Shown piece after piece: positions 25,008-35,586 of a stretch of DNA of 64,000 nucleotides (position 1 is the stretch's first letter; each line of letters starts with the position of its first letter). Under the pieces are notes generated by a model. That model saw only the letters and a list, made by a program, of their open reading frames with translations. It was not told the origin of the DNA and searched no databases. The DNA is from CAYMND01 sp964465065 (GTDB lineage: Bacteria; Acidobacteriota; Aminicenantia; UBA2199). The DNA lies in contig CAYXHZ010000002.1 in the NCBI GenBank assembly GCA_964465065.1, positions 1 to 64,000 of the forward strand, in the 5' to 3' direction. The position numbers were made by a program, and so were the translations under genes.

Positions 25008-26158
25008 AAACACTGAACCTTTTGCAAGACAGTCACGATAGAGAATATTTCGCCCAATGCCCCAAGGGCGTCGAAGCCGTCCTGGCCCAGGAGCTGCTGG
25101 AGCTGGGCGCCACCCAGACCAACCCCCAGTCCGGTGGAGTGTCCTTCAAGGCGCCGGTCGAATCCTTCTATCGAATTCTCTACTGCTCCCGACTGGCCGG
25201 TCGCCTGCTGCTGCCCATCTGGAGCTTCACCTGCCCCGACAGCGACGAGTTGTACCGTCGCGCCCTGGAGTTTCCCTGGCAGGAATTGATTCCGGCTCAC
25301 CGCAGCTTCATGGTTTCCAGCCACCTCCTCAACAGCGGAATCAAGCATTCGCAGTTTGCCAGTCTGCGCCTCAAAGACGCCATCGTCGATCAGGTCCGCA
25401 GTCAATCCGGTCAGCGTCCGTCGGTGGACCGCGACAACCCCGACCTGCGCATCAACCTCTTCATCCAGGAGCAAGAAGCCCTGATCAGCGTCGATCCAGG
25501 CGGCGCCCTGCACCAGAGAGGCTACCGGCTGGAAGGCGGTCTGGCGCCACTGAAAGAAAACCTGGCTGCGGCCATATTGCGGATTTCGGGTTGGAACGGA
25601 AATTCGCCCCTGCTGGACCCGTTCTGCGGTTCGGGGACCTTCCTGGGAGAAGCGTTGATGCTGGCTGCCCGGATTCCGGCCGGTTACCGGCGCCCGCACC
25701 ATTCCTTGAAACATATCCCCGGTTTCAATCCCGATATCTGGAACCGGATCAAAGCCGATGCCGATGCCCGGATTCAGAGTATCGATCAAAACTTGATCAT
25801 CGGCAGCGACATCCATGGCCCATCGATCCGCAAGACCCGCCACAACCTGTTCCGATTGCCCTACGGAGAGTCGGTGCAGCTGCAGAAGGCCGATTTCCGA
25901 ACGCGGAAGCTACCCGGCCCGCACCTGATCGTAGCCAATCTGCCTTACGGTGAACGAACAGCGGAGGATGAAACCCGTCTGTTCAAACTCTACAGGGATT
26001 TCGGCGATTATTTGAAGAAGGAATGCACAGGCTCGCAGGCCTGGCTGCTTTGCGGTTCGACCGAACTGGTCAAACATATCGGTCTGCGCCCCAAGGCCCG
26101 CATCCCCCTCTTCAACGGCCCCTTGGAGATCCGCCTGATTCACCTGGACCTGTACTGA
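25004..26158 (+). CDS. THUMP-domain class I methyltransferase (RlmL-N/TrmN-like)
   Basis: The 384-residue protein has an N-terminal THUMP-type RNA-binding region (about 15-160, beginning FAQCPKGVEAVLAQEL) and a Rossmann methyltransferase domain. The latter has the SAM loop LDPFCGSGTFLGEA, the acidic GSDIHGPSI and the catalytic loop ANLPYGERT (usually NPPYGER). This fits the group that makes N2-methylguanine in 23S rRNA (RlmL N-terminal part) or tRNA. Its TGA and the PbpC stop codon abut in the palindrome TGATCA, so there is no intergenic spacer. Confidence 0.88.
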   Translation: MKTLNLLQDSHDREYFAQCPKGVEAVLAQELLELGATQTNPQSGGVSFKAPVESFYRILYCSRLAGRLLLPIWSFTCPDSDELYRRALEFPWQELIPAHRSFMVSSHLLNSGIKHSQFASLRLKDAIVDQVRSQSGQRPSVDRDNPDLRINLFIQEQEALISVDPGGALHQRGYRLEGGLAPLKENLAAAILRISGWNGNSPLLDPFCGSGTFLGEALMLAARIPAGYRRPHHSLKHIPGFNPDIWNRIKADADARIQSIDQNLIIGSDIHGPSIRKTRHNLFRLPYGESVQLQKADFRTRKLPGPHLIVANLPYGERTAEDETRLFKLYRDFGDYLKKECTGSQAWLLCGSTELVKHIGLRPKARIPLFNGPLEIRLIHLDLY

Positions 26159-28549
26159 TCAGCGTCCTGCTTCCTTGGCGATGACGGTGAAACTGCGCCG
26201 GCACACAACCCCTGATTCATCGACCAGGGTAATGAGATGCTTTCCCGGTTCTGGGGCCAGTTCCAGTTCGTGAAAATGACGCGTGGCCGTCAAGTAGCGG
26301 TCGTCCAGATGCCAGTAGACCAGGCGTTCGGGATACCGGTGAACCAGGCGGAACACCACGGCTCCGCGTTGGCCGTCCAACTGAATCGGCACGTAGACGA
26401 CCCCCCCCGACGGAGGGTAGATCAGGTTCATGACGTCCGCTTCGCCACCCATTTCGGCGCAGTCCTTTCGCCATGGCGGCAGCGGCCTGAACGATGGACG
26501 CCAGCGCTCGCTGTAATAGGCCAGAACCGGCGGCAAGACAAACCGGTCCTCGGCCTGCATGTTGTAGGACTCTTCACAGCGGTTGTCAACCCGGAAGCGC
26601 CCGCTCTTGTCCAGAAAAATGCGCTCATGGAAGGGACAAAGCGACCGGTATTCGGCGGCTGCCGGCAGGAGAGCCTGGACCGTGTCATGGCAGTTGGGAC
26701 CAGGCAGAAAACCACTTTCCCGGCACAAGGTAACGGCTTTGAGATCCCGCCAGGGAGCCGGAAATGCCTCCCCGGCCGGAACGAGCTGATAGAGATCGAA
26801 CAGAACCGGCGCCGCCACGTTCAGTCCGGATAATTCAGGCCGGCCCTCGCCATCGGCGTTGCCCACCCAAACCGCCAGGCAGTGACGCGGCGTCACCCCC
26901 ATGGCCCAGGCGTCGCGAAAACCGTGGCTGGTACCGGTTTTCCAGGACAGCAGTCTCGAGGATGTGAAGGACTGCCAATGACTCTCCAGACCGGGTCTGG
27001 CCACTTCGGTCAAGGCCTGCAGTGTCAACCAGGCGGCACCGCTGCGAATCGGCCACGATTCCACAGCAGCTTGTCTGGGTGTCGCTGTCAGGGCGCTGAG
27101 AGCTAATGCCCGTTCATTACCCAGTGCCGCCTGGGCCAAACTACTGTACAACTCGGTCATATTCCACAAGGTGCCCTCGGCGCCGCCCAGTATCAGGGTC
27201 AGCCCGTAGCCATCGGCCGGGCGCTGCAAGGTGTTCATGCCCATGGACTTCAACTGATCGTAAAAGCGCTGCAGACCGTGCCTCTGCAACAGCCGCACAG
27301 CCGGGATGTTCAACGAATAGGCCAGCGCATCCTTGGCCGCTACGGCACCCAGGTAGCTACGGTTGAAATTCTGGGGGACGAAACCCCGAATGAAGGTGGG
27401 AATGTCCTCGACCAGTTGCTGAGCGGTCAACTCCCCTTCCTGCAGCATCGAAGCGTAAAGAAAAGGTTTCAGTATACTGCCGGTGCTGCGCCGGCACATG
27501 ACCAGATCAAGCCAGGCGCTCTGATCGCGGCCGCCGTTCAGGTAGGCCGCGTTACCCAGATAGGCCAGCACCTGGCCTGTACCGTGGTCGACGATCAGGG
27601 CACACAGGTCATGGATCCGGCTTTTGGCCAGATTCTGCTGGTGCCGGGCCAGCACTTTCTCGGCCCGTTGCTGCAGGTCCTGTACAATACTGCTCGGGTA
27701 GAGCGGATAGCTTCGTCCGCTTCCCTGTGCCTGGTGGTGCAGAGTGTCCAGCAGATGAACCGCCCTTCTTTCCCCCAGGCCACCCGCTGCCTTCGGCAGA
27801 TCCTCGTTGACAGCCAGATCGCGGGTCAGGGTGTCAATCAGTTTCCGCCTGCACAGACGATTCAGCAAGCCGTCCCGTTTTTTTTTGAGCCGATCACGCC
27901 CCTTCCCGGGGTTCAATGCCGTCGGCGAATTCGGAAGTACTGCCAGCAAAGCGCTTTCCGCCCAACTCAGTTCGTTGAGAGGCCGGCCGAAATACAACCA
28001 GCAAGCCGACCAGGCGCCTACGATATTGCGTCCCATCGGGGTATGCAGCGAATAGAGCTGCAAGATTTCCCGTTTGGAATAACGGAACTCCAGGCGCACG
28101 GCCAGAATCGCCTCGTAAATTTTGTTCCACCAGGTTCGGGGTGCCTTGCGCCAGATTCGGATAAGCTGCATGGACAGGGTGCTGGCCCCGCTGACCCGGT
28201 CCTGGCCCCGGACATTCTGAATGACGGCCCTGGCTACAGCCAAGGGATCGATCCCGGGATGCCAGTAAAAACGTCTGTCCTCGAAGTGAATCAGACACTG
28301 CAGGTACCTTTCGGGCAGTTCTTGGCTCCCAGGCGGGAAACGCCACTGCTGATCCTGAGCCACCCGGGCGTCCAGCAATTGTCCGTTACAGTCCAGCAAC
28401 ACAGGCGAAAAAGGGACTCCCGAAAACAGGCGCGGAAGCGCGAAATAAAACCAGATTGAAAAAACGGCCAGCAGCGTCAGGCTCTTTTTCCAGGCCAAGA
28501 GCCCGACGCCCGCTCTTCTCAGCCGTTTCAGCGCACGACGTTCAGCCAC
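26159..28549 (-). CDS. pbpC: Penicillin-binding protein 1C
   Basis: The 796-residue protein starts at a GTG inside the end of the macroglobulin gene (22-bp overlap). It has an N-terminal membrane anchor, a GT51 transglycosylase domain with the EDRRFYWHPG motif, and a transpeptidase domain. The catalytic motifs are SILK (in STGSILKPF), SLN and KTGTSHGFRDAW. The C-terminal 90 residues form the PBP1C-specific beta domain. It polymerises and cross-links peptidoglycan. Pairing with an alpha-2-macroglobulin gene is the same as E. coli pbpC-yfhM. Confidence 0.94.
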   Translation of the reverse strand: MAERRALKRLRRAGVGLLAWKKSLTLLAVFSIWFYFALPRLFSGVPFSPVLLDCNGQLLDARVAQDQQWRFPPGSQELPERYLQCLIHFEDRRFYWHPGIDPLAVARAVIQNVRGQDRVSGASTLSMQLIRIWRKAPRTWWNKIYEAILAVRLEFRYSKREILQLYSLHTPMGRNIVGAWSACWLYFGRPLNELSWAESALLAVLPNSPTALNPGKGRDRLKKKRDGLLNRLCRRKLIDTLTRDLAVNEDLPKAAGGLGERRAVHLLDTLHHQAQGSGRSYPLYPSSIVQDLQQRAEKVLARHQQNLAKSRIHDLCALIVDHGTGQVLAYLGNAAYLNGGRDQSAWLDLVMCRRSTGSILKPFLYASMLQEGELTAQQLVEDIPTFIRGFVPQNFNRSYLGAVAAKDALAYSLNIPAVRLLQRHGLQRFYDQLKSMGMNTLQRPADGYGLTLILGGAEGTLWNMTELYSSLAQAALGNERALALSALTATPRQAAVESWPIRSGAAWLTLQALTEVARPGLESHWQSFTSSRLLSWKTGTSHGFRDAWAMGVTPRHCLAVWVGNADGEGRPELSGLNVAAPVLFDLYQLVPAGEAFPAPWRDLKAVTLCRESGFLPGPNCHDTVQALLPAAAEYRSLCPFHERIFLDKSGRFRVDNRCEESYNMQAEDRFVLPPVLAYYSERWRPSFRPLPPWRKDCAEMGGEADVMNLIYPPSGGVVYVPIQLDGQRGAVVFRLVHRYPERLVYWHLDDRYLTATRHFHELELAPEPGKHLITLVDESGVVCRRSFTVIAKEAGR

Positions 28550-31500
28550 TGCCCGACGGTGCTGGCGTATACATCGGCATCGTACATGGCCTCCGCCCTG
28601 ACTCCCGGCAGGTAGAAACGGCCGGCGAACGATGCGTTGACATGAATGGTGAAGATCTTGGTTTCTTCCGCTTTCAGCCCGAAATAACTGTAAACCCGGT
28701 CATCGCGCACATCCTGATAGTCCAGCTGGGCGTAGGCCTGGCCGGGCAGGGTGTAACGGGCGTTGTGGATCTGAAAACCCGATGGCACAAGGTGGCTCAG
28801 AGCCAGGTTTTCGAAACGCCGTTTCGTGAGGTTTTTGACGGTGACCGTAACGAGCAGATCCTGCCCCTGCCGGACCTTTGACACATCCAGATTGCCGCCT
28901 TCCAGTTCAGAGTAGCGGATTTCGATCCGCAACGACTGGGCGCTGGCCTGTTCCTGTCCGGCCAGCGGCACGCCTTCCCGGTTCCAGGAAACGAACAGCC
29001 GTTCGGTGACCGGGTTGTCGATCTGCAGGTTCAGACCGGACGCCATGAGTTTATCGCTCAAATCGTACCGCAGCAGCGGAGTGTCGAAGCTGAACGTCTC
29101 TTTTTTCCCGTTGACATACAGATCGCCTTTTACCGGACCGCGGTTGGGCCTGGAACCGTAGTATTCGGCCAGGGCCATCAGGGTGAACGCCGTTTCCTGA
29201 GTGCTGTAGAGCCGGTCCTCGCTCAGGTTTTCGGATACTTTTTCGACCAATTTCGACAGATCGCGATTGCCGCCGCTGTGCAGTTGCGCCCACAACAACA
29301 GGGCCTGGTCACGCGGCACAGAGGCGAAAGTCTGATCGCTGTCGGAAATTGTCCTGACATCCTGGGCAAGGTCGGACAGCAAATCCCGGGCCGCTTCCAC
29401 TTGACCTGACAGGTAAAAGGACGCAGCCAACAGACTGGCCGCCTGTGCATCCAGCTGTTTGAAGTCCCGCAAGCGGTTCATGGCGCCCAGATCGGGCTGC
29501 CTGGCCAAGGCCAGGACAAACAGCCGATACACCTGTTCCAGAGCCGATTCGGCGCCCAAGCGCCAACGGTTGGCGGTCTGACGCTGATAGGCGATCATGG
29601 GTTCGAGCAGGTTCTGCGGTACCGCATAACCCATATTTTTGGCCTCCAACAGGAAATGCCCGGCATAGGTACTGGTCCAGGAGTGAATCTGATCGCTGCC
29701 CGGCCAGTAGGAAAAACCGCCGCTTGCCGCCAGAAAACCGCTGATTTTTTCCAGACCTTTCTGCATGTTGTCCGCTATGGCTTTCTTGTCTTCGTCGCTC
29801 AGTTTGATCAAGCGGTCCAGGTAAAGCTGCGGAAACAGTTTGGAAACAGTTTGTTCCAGACAACCGTGCGGGTAGGCGATCAGGTTGTTGAGACGTTTGG
29901 ACAGGTTCAGAGGCGGCATGGCCGATATTTCAAGAAAAACCTTGTTGCTGCCCGCCAATCCCAGGGGCATGACCTTTGTCTGCCAGCTGCTCCGGCCTTC
30001 GATCTGGGCATGGTATTGTTCGCGGGCCGGCACGTTGGCGGCCAGTACCGGCAGGTGGATGATCTCTTCCGCTTTCAGCTGCCCGCTCTGGGCCCGGATA
30101 GTCACCGGAACCAAGCCGGTCTGGTCGAGCACCTCCAGTTCAAAACCGGCCGTTTTTTCACCGGGTCCGCTGAAGGCGATTTCCTGTGCTGCAGAGCCAA
30201 TGATCTTCACTTTGTCACCGGACTCGATCTGCAGCCTGACACTGTGGCTACCGGTTCGCTGCGAAAAAACATCGATCGGCAGGGTGACTGTCTCTCCAGG
30301 CCGGACAATCCGCGGTAAAGTGGGCGCGATCATCAGGTCGCTCTTGACCGGAACGCTCTTTTCGCTCCGACCGTAGGCTCCCTGGTTTCCGGCGACCACC
30401 ATGACCCGCAAAGCGCCGACATAGCTGCCGAGTTTCAGTTTATGATTCTTTTTCTCACGGGCTTTCAGCTCGAAGGGTCCCAGGAATTCGACCACCGGCG
30501 GGAACCGTTTCTGCTTGGCCTTCTGCTGATCGACACCCTGCTCGTCGCCGCCGATGCCCAGGACGCGTTCCAGTTCGGCGCCGTAAGCACCGATCACCCA
30601 GTCGTAAAGGTCCCAGCTTTTGACTGTCAACGCCTCTTTGGAATAGAAGAAATCGTGCAGGTCGGTGGTTTTGAAGCGGGTTAAGCCGAGAAGTCCCTCA
30701 TCGACCAGAGCCAGGGTATAGGTCATGGCCTTGCCGGATTCCTCGCCGACCCGGATGTCGATCTCGGATTTTGGCGCAAAGCTGTCGGCACAGGAAATTT
30801 CCGGTTTCAGGACCGTTTTGGGGTCGCTGACCAGCAGCGGGACGATGCCGTAAAGCCGGATGGGTGTATCGCTCTGCTTACCACGGTGCGGCATGAGCAG
30901 CGTCACGCTGACGTAAACGTTCGGGGTCATGTCCGCCGTCACCTCCAGCTCATGGCTGCTGCGCTCGCCGCCCAATTCCAGCCAACGGGCTTGGGCCACA
31001 CCGCGGCTGTTCTCGACGGTGAGCAGGGCCCGGCCCTGAACGCTCTTGGGCAGGTTGATGCGCGCCGTGTCGCCGACCTGGTAGCGGTCCTTGTCCAGCG
31101 TCAGCTCCAGGCGGGTGGCGCCCACGCCCGATTCCTCACGGGCTTTTCCGGCCCAACCCGGCCAGTCGATGTACACGATCTTGCTGCTGGAATGACCGCT
31201 GACCGGGTCATAAGCCCGGATCAGGTAACGGCCCCATTCCGGATACTTGATCTGGAAAGTCCAGCTGCCCCGCCCCGCCTGAGTCGCCACATTGCCTTTG
31301 AGCAAGGGGGTCAGATTCTCGTCCGCCGCATACTGGGCCAGCGAATCGGCTTCCTTCTCCCACCACCAGCGCCAATGGATCTTGTAGAGGCTCACTTCGA
31401 TCTTCTGCCGATCGACCGCTTTACCGGTCGAATCCAGAGTCACCAGATCCACTTTCTGATCGGTGTCGGTCAACAGCATACCGCGGGCGATATCGCCCTT

Positions 31501-34089
31501 CGGGGTTTTGATTCCGACATAGGACTTGTACGGGTCGTAAACGACCGGGAAGCGATCGATGCTGTACTGCCCTCCCTTTTCGAAAACCTGCGTCTCCAAC
31601 TGAACCGACAGTCGTCCCGGACTGTTGCCGCCAACCGAAAGGTCAAGACTGACCGGTGAACCGCCGTCTTCGTCCAAAATTCCCTCATCGAGCTGTTTGC
31701 GACTGGCGGAAAATTGCCGGGTGGCGTCGTCGAAAACATAGTCGCCGAATGTATTGAAAACGGTCGGAACGACCGAATACTGGGCATTGATGGCATATTT
31801 CAGATTCGAAGCCGGTGCACCGTGCAGCCACTGACTGTTCAGCTCACCCTTCAAAACCGGCCGCTCGGCGGAAACGCTCGTTTGCTCGGTCTTGAAAGCG
31901 ATCTTGAGACGGTTGGGCACGACGGTTTCGACCTTGAACTGGGCCTGAAAAAGCTGTCCGCCCATTCTGGCCTTGGCCGTCCAGTTGCCGGTGGGGGCGT
32001 CATCGTCCGTTGCCAGGGTGAAGCGGTAGAAACCGTTCTGTGCGGATACCGGGCGGTACTTGTGAACCAGACGGCCTCGAGGATCGAACCATTCCAGCTC
32101 GACCGGGTGATCCTTGGGCAATTTCCCATCACGATCCCAAACGGCCAGCATGACATGAAGTGCATCTCCAGGGCGCCAGACACCGCGTTCACCGTACAGG
32201 ATCCCCTTGATTCCGCGGTTGGCGTCCTGACCGCCGACATCGAAGTGACTCGTCGGCAGGGCGGTTTCCCCGTTGACCTTCAGGTAGCCTTTCTCCTGAC
32301 CCTGTTCGCAGATAACCAGGTAAGGAACTTTTTCCAGAGTCAGGTAGGCCAATCCGTCGCGGGAACTCTCAGCGGAAGCCAGCAGACGATTCTGGAAATC
32401 GTACACCTTTATTTTGGCTGCGCTGACCGGTTCACCGCTGCTGATACGGTTGACTGCGACCAGCATCCGGCCGTCATCGCCTTTTTTGGCCAGCAGCCCC
32501 AAATCGGAGGCAAAGAAATTTCTGGCCACCCAGACCCGTTCCCGGTTGAAACGGAAGCTGTAGTAGCTCTCGTTGCACGGATTGTCACGGTTGCGCCAGG
32601 TCAATTCCTCTCCGGATTCGTACTGGTAATAATCGTTCCAGTAATCCCAGTTCGAATTTTCGGGATTGTCCCAGTCGTTGCTGTCGCGAATCGGCGGCTC
32701 GGCACGGATCTCGCCGGTTTCGCCGCTGCAGGGGTAGGCGGAGTTTGAACGGTTGAAGGACAGGGCCAGACGGATCATGCTGCCCTTGTATTCCCGCAAC
32801 AGGTCGGTTACGTCGAGCTGGTAGCGATTCCAGCGCGACAGGTCCTTGCTGTCGTCCTCGAGCTGAATCGTTTTTCGCCACAGGTGTCGGCCGACACGAA
32901 ACAATTCCTCTTCGCCGGAAAAATCGTTGTTCTGCAGAAACTGGGCCAGATTCTCGGAATAGATCTCGAAAGCGGTAACCTGAATCGAACGCAGGTTTAC
33001 TGCCTCGAAGGGTACGGTCAAGCGATCGTTCTGAGGCAGAATCGCCCCTTTGCCGACAAAACGCAGCTGGGGCGGAATCTGGCTGAAAGACACGCTTTCC
33101 GTGAAGTCTTTTTTCAGAGTCAAACCGCTGCCGCTGCGCAGACCGGCCTCCAGTCTTAGCGAAACCCGTTCATCCGGAGAATCGGGTGAAAAATAAACCA
33201 TGACCTGGGCGCCGCTGGTGAGCAGGCGAACCTCCTTGCCCGGAATGGTGATCAGGGAGTTCAGATTCTGATCGGATGCCAGCGACTCGCTGAACAGAAC
33301 GCGTACGGCGTACTCGGCCCCCGGTACGGCCTGAACCGAAATGACACCGAACTGGTTCTTGGCCGGAATGCGGAAGGCTTCACGCCCGCGGGAATCGACG
33401 CCGATGGACTGACCGTCGAAGCGGATATCCAGCGCCGCTTCGTTGTCGGTGCGCTGAATGCCGTCAATACGGAACAGGTGGACCAGACCGTTCTTTTCAT
33501 GCTCCCAGATCAGGGTCTGCGCTTTACCCGCCAGTTCGGCCTTGACCACGGCTTCGACCGCTTCGGGCTCAGCCGTATCCGCCGTGTTGACCCGGCCGTG
33601 GAAAGAGAAGGCGCTGTCGCCACCCATGGCCTGCAGACCGAGCAGTTCCAGTTCCATGGCCTGGGGATTGACGGAAAAACTGAAATGGAAGCGATCCATT
33701 CCCTTTTCCAGATCCAGCCATTTGGCGAGCTTGAGGCTGACCCGGTATTTCTGGCCGGGTTGGAGAGCCTGGGCCGGGGTGAAAACAAATTCCCGGTCGC
33801 TCTGCCAGACCAGTTCACCCCGCACGGAGGGTTCGATTTCCATGATTTCGGACATATCCGGGCCATGGCCGGTGCCGGCCCCCTTGAGCGCCTGGTGGAA
33901 AACCACCCGGACACTCGCACTTTTTGATACCGCACCCGATGTGTGAGCGTTGATATAGCGGTACCAGTTCGGGTTGTTGACCGCCTCATCGATGGCGGCG
34001 GATGCGTTGTCCTTCTTTTTCGACCCGCAGCCCAACATGATCAGTATGCCCAAGCCCAGGAGCAATGCCAGAAGAATTGTCCTTTTCAT
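28528..34089 (-). CDS. yfhM: Bacterial alpha-2-macroglobulin lipoprotein
   Basis: The 1853-residue protein starts with a lipoprotein-type signal (MKRTILLALLLGLG... ending IMLGC; Met at -3 is slightly unusual). A series of MG beta domains follows, then the thioester site PHGCLEQT near residue 1420, then the helical thioester domain and a receptor-binding-like end domain. The intact Cys-x-x-Gln thioester means it can trap attacking proteases covalently. Together with PBP1C it is thought to guard and repair the wall when the outer membrane is breached. GGAGGG precedes the ATG. Confidence 0.95.
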   Translation of the reverse strand: MKRTILLALLLGLGILIMLGCGSKKKDNASAAIDEAVNNPNWYRYINAHTSGAVSKSASVRVVFHQALKGAGTGHGPDMSEIMEIEPSVRGELVWQSDREFVFTPAQALQPGQKYRVSLKLAKWLDLEKGMDRFHFSFSVNPQAMELELLGLQAMGGDSAFSFHGRVNTADTAEPEAVEAVVKAELAGKAQTLIWEHEKNGLVHLFRIDGIQRTDNEAALDIRFDGQSIGVDSRGREAFRIPAKNQFGVISVQAVPGAEYAVRVLFSESLASDQNLNSLITIPGKEVRLLTSGAQVMVYFSPDSPDERVSLRLEAGLRSGSGLTLKKDFTESVSFSQIPPQLRFVGKGAILPQNDRLTVPFEAVNLRSIQVTAFEIYSENLAQFLQNNDFSGEEELFRVGRHLWRKTIQLEDDSKDLSRWNRYQLDVTDLLREYKGSMIRLALSFNRSNSAYPCSGETGEIRAEPPIRDSNDWDNPENSNWDYWNDYYQYESGEELTWRNRDNPCNESYYSFRFNRERVWVARNFFASDLGLLAKKGDDGRMLVAVNRISSGEPVSAAKIKVYDFQNRLLASAESSRDGLAYLTLEKVPYLVICEQGQEKGYLKVNGETALPTSHFDVGGQDANRGIKGILYGERGVWRPGDALHVMLAVWDRDGKLPKDHPVELEWFDPRGRLVHKYRPVSAQNGFYRFTLATDDDAPTGNWTAKARMGGQLFQAQFKVETVVPNRLKIAFKTEQTSVSAERPVLKGELNSQWLHGAPASNLKYAINAQYSVVPTVFNTFGDYVFDDATRQFSASRKQLDEGILDEDGGSPVSLDLSVGGNSPGRLSVQLETQVFEKGGQYSIDRFPVVYDPYKSYVGIKTPKGDIARGMLLTDTDQKVDLVTLDSTGKAVDRQKIEVSLYKIHWRWWWEKEADSLAQYAADENLTPLLKGNVATQAGRGSWTFQIKYPEWGRYLIRAYDPVSGHSSSKIVYIDWPGWAGKAREESGVGATRLELTLDKDRYQVGDTARINLPKSVQGRALLTVENSRGVAQARWLELGGERSSHELEVTADMTPNVYVSVTLLMPHRGKQSDTPIRLYGIVPLLVSDPKTVLKPEISCADSFAPKSEIDIRVGEESGKAMTYTLALVDEGLLGLTRFKTTDLHDFFYSKEALTVKSWDLYDWVIGAYGAELERVLGIGGDEQGVDQQKAKQKRFPPVVEFLGPFELKAREKKNHKLKLGSYVGALRVMVVAGNQGAYGRSEKSVPVKSDLMIAPTLPRIVRPGETVTLPIDVFSQRTGSHSVRLQIESGDKVKIIGSAAQEIAFSGPGEKTAGFELEVLDQTGLVPVTIRAQSGQLKAEEIIHLPVLAANVPAREQYHAQIEGRSSWQTKVMPLGLAGSNKVFLEISAMPPLNLSKRLNNLIAYPHGCLEQTVSKLFPQLYLDRLIKLSDEDKKAIADNMQKGLEKISGFLAASGGFSYWPGSDQIHSWTSTYAGHFLLEAKNMGYAVPQNLLEPMIAYQRQTANRWRLGAESALEQVYRLFVLALARQPDLGAMNRLRDFKQLDAQAASLLAASFYLSGQVEAARDLLSDLAQDVRTISDSDQTFASVPRDQALLLWAQLHSGGNRDLSKLVEKVSENLSEDRLYSTQETAFTLMALAEYYGSRPNRGPVKGDLYVNGKKETFSFDTPLLRYDLSDKLMASGLNLQIDNPVTERLFVSWNREGVPLAGQEQASAQSLRIEIRYSELEGGNLDVSKVRQGQDLLVTVTVKNLTKRRFENLALSHLVPSGFQIHNARYTLPGQAYAQLDYQDVRDDRVYSYFGLKAEETKIFTIHVNASFAGRFYLPGVRAEAMYDADVYASTVGQWLNVVR

Positions 34090-34130
34090 GATCTGCCCTC
34101 CGTTTGTTCCGACGAATACTGTACAAAAAC

Positions 34131-34159
34131 ATAATACAGCGCCGCATCGTTTTGGTCAA
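34131..34159 (-). promoter_or_regulatory. Sigma-70-type promoter for yfhM-pbpC
   Basis: TTGACC (34154-34159), 17 bp, TATTAT (34131-34136) on the minus strand, about 42 bp before the yfhM start codon. Confidence 0.75.
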
Positions 34160-34167
34160 TCCTTTTT

Positions 34168-34176
34168 TGCTATAAT
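34168..34176 (+). promoter_or_regulatory. Extended -10 promoter for the barrel-protein gene
   Basis: TGCTATAAT at 34168-34176 is a perfect extended -10 box on the plus strand; no good -35 is present. It overlaps the divergent yfhM promoter region closely. Confidence 0.55.
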
Positions 34177-34237
34177 TATGCAGTTTCAAAATTTGCTTTT
34201 TGGAATTATTACTACTATTGATCACAGCGAGGACAAT

Positions 34238-35569
34238 ATGAAACTCAAGCCGTTCATCATATCCAGCCTGGTTCTGACCTTTTACGCCCTTTGCCCCAGC
34301 GCGCTGCCCGGTGATTACACGCTGGAATCACCATTCACTTTCAGTTTTCAGCACCGGCTCCGGATCGAGACCTGGGACAACGCCATCAGTCTCAACGACC
34401 GCAGCGCCGACGCCACCACCTACACCCGGCAAAAAAGCAGTTTCGCCGTATTGTGGAAGGCAAACGAGAACCTGGAGCTGTACGGAAAACTGACCAACGA
34501 GTTCCGGGTGTATCTGGCACCGAAAGGCAACAAATACAACAACGAAATCTTTTTCGATAACCTGTACCTGAAATGGAAACGGTCCAAATCCCTGCCGTTC
34601 ACCCTGACCGTCGGCCGGCAAGACATCAGCCTGGGTGAAGGCTTCATCGTTCAGGACGGTCAGGCCGGAACGGGTTCCAGGTCTTTCTATTTCAACGCCG
34701 TCCGCCTCGATCTGGTTCCCTGGGAAAATCACCAGTTCACGCTGTATTACGGCTACGTACCACGTACCGACAACCTGCTGCCGGTCATCAAGCTGACCAA
34801 GGCCGACGATCAGATCCTGGAAGAGCAGGCCTACACCAGCCTGGGTTTGTATTATGCCGGGGTCTTCCCCTTTGCCAAACTCGAAACCTACTTTATCCGT
34901 AAAGACAGCCAGGAAAACGAGTTTTTCCCGACCGAAGCGCATTTCAATACTTTCGGCGCCCGTATCGTCGGCCGTATCAGCGATCATCTCAACCTGACCG
35001 TCGAAGCCGCCTTGCAGCGCGGCCGTATCGAAAACACCGCCTCGGCCGGTCAGCCGAGTCGATCTTTGCGTGGCTTCGGTGGTCATACCCACCTGGACTA
35101 CAACTTTTCCGAAGATTTCGAATACCTCAAAACCATCAGCCTGGGCGGCATCCTGCTGTCCGGTGACGATCCGGCGACCGTCGACCGCGTCGAAGCCTGG
35201 GATCCGGTGCACAGCCGCTGGCCCAAATGGAGCGATTCCTACGTCTACACTCTGATCAAAGAAAGCCGGGTAGCCTACTGGAGCAATTTGAACGCACTGT
35301 ACCTGACCCTGAATGGCAAGATCGTCGACAATCTGTCCCTCAGACTGTCCGGCATCAGCTTCGGAGCCCAATACGCCGCCCCGGCAGCGTCATTTCCAGG
35401 CGGGAACGGGAAAAACCGCGGTTTATTGGCTTTGGCGCAATTGCTGATGACCTTCAACAAAAATCTCAGCGGCCATTTATTGTGGGAGTACTTTATTCCG
35501 GGTGACTTTTATTTCCCCGAGGCCGACAATTCCAACTGGCTGCGCTTCGAGCTGTTGATAAAATTCTGA
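34238..35569 (+). CDS. Alginate-export-like outer-membrane beta-barrel
   Basis: The start at 34238 has GAGGA six bases upstream and opens a signal peptide (about 1-25). The 443-residue product alternates polar and hydrophobic residues in strand-sized blocks throughout. It contains LTVGRQDISLGEGFIVQDG and ends with the aromatic LRFELLIKF, typical of barrel proteins. The GRQDI-type segment is characteristic of the AlgE/alginate-export family (PF13372). No alginate or exopolysaccharide operon is beside it, so the exported compound is not known. Confidence 0.75.
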   Translation: MKLKPFIISSLVLTFYALCPSALPGDYTLESPFTFSFQHRLRIETWDNAISLNDRSADATTYTRQKSSFAVLWKANENLELYGKLTNEFRVYLAPKGNKYNNEIFFDNLYLKWKRSKSLPFTLTVGRQDISLGEGFIVQDGQAGTGSRSFYFNAVRLDLVPWENHQFTLYYGYVPRTDNLLPVIKLTKADDQILEEQAYTSLGLYYAGVFPFAKLETYFIRKDSQENEFFPTEAHFNTFGARIVGRISDHLNLTVEAALQRGRIENTASAGQPSRSLRGFGGHTHLDYNFSEDFEYLKTISLGGILLSGDDPATVDRVEAWDPVHSRWPKWSDSYVYTLIKESRVAYWSNLNALYLTLNGKIVDNLSLRLSGISFGAQYAAPAASFPGGNGKNRGLLALAQLLMTFNKNLSGHLLWEYFIPGDFYFPEADNSNWLRFELLIKF

Positions 35570-35586
35570 TTGCGCTCTCGCCCGGC

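Noticed and set aside
26159..34089. Novel defence locus from the huge macroglobulin gene
   Set aside because: The pbpC-yfhM pair is a known arrangement in many diderm bacteria, and here both genes are intact and ordinary.
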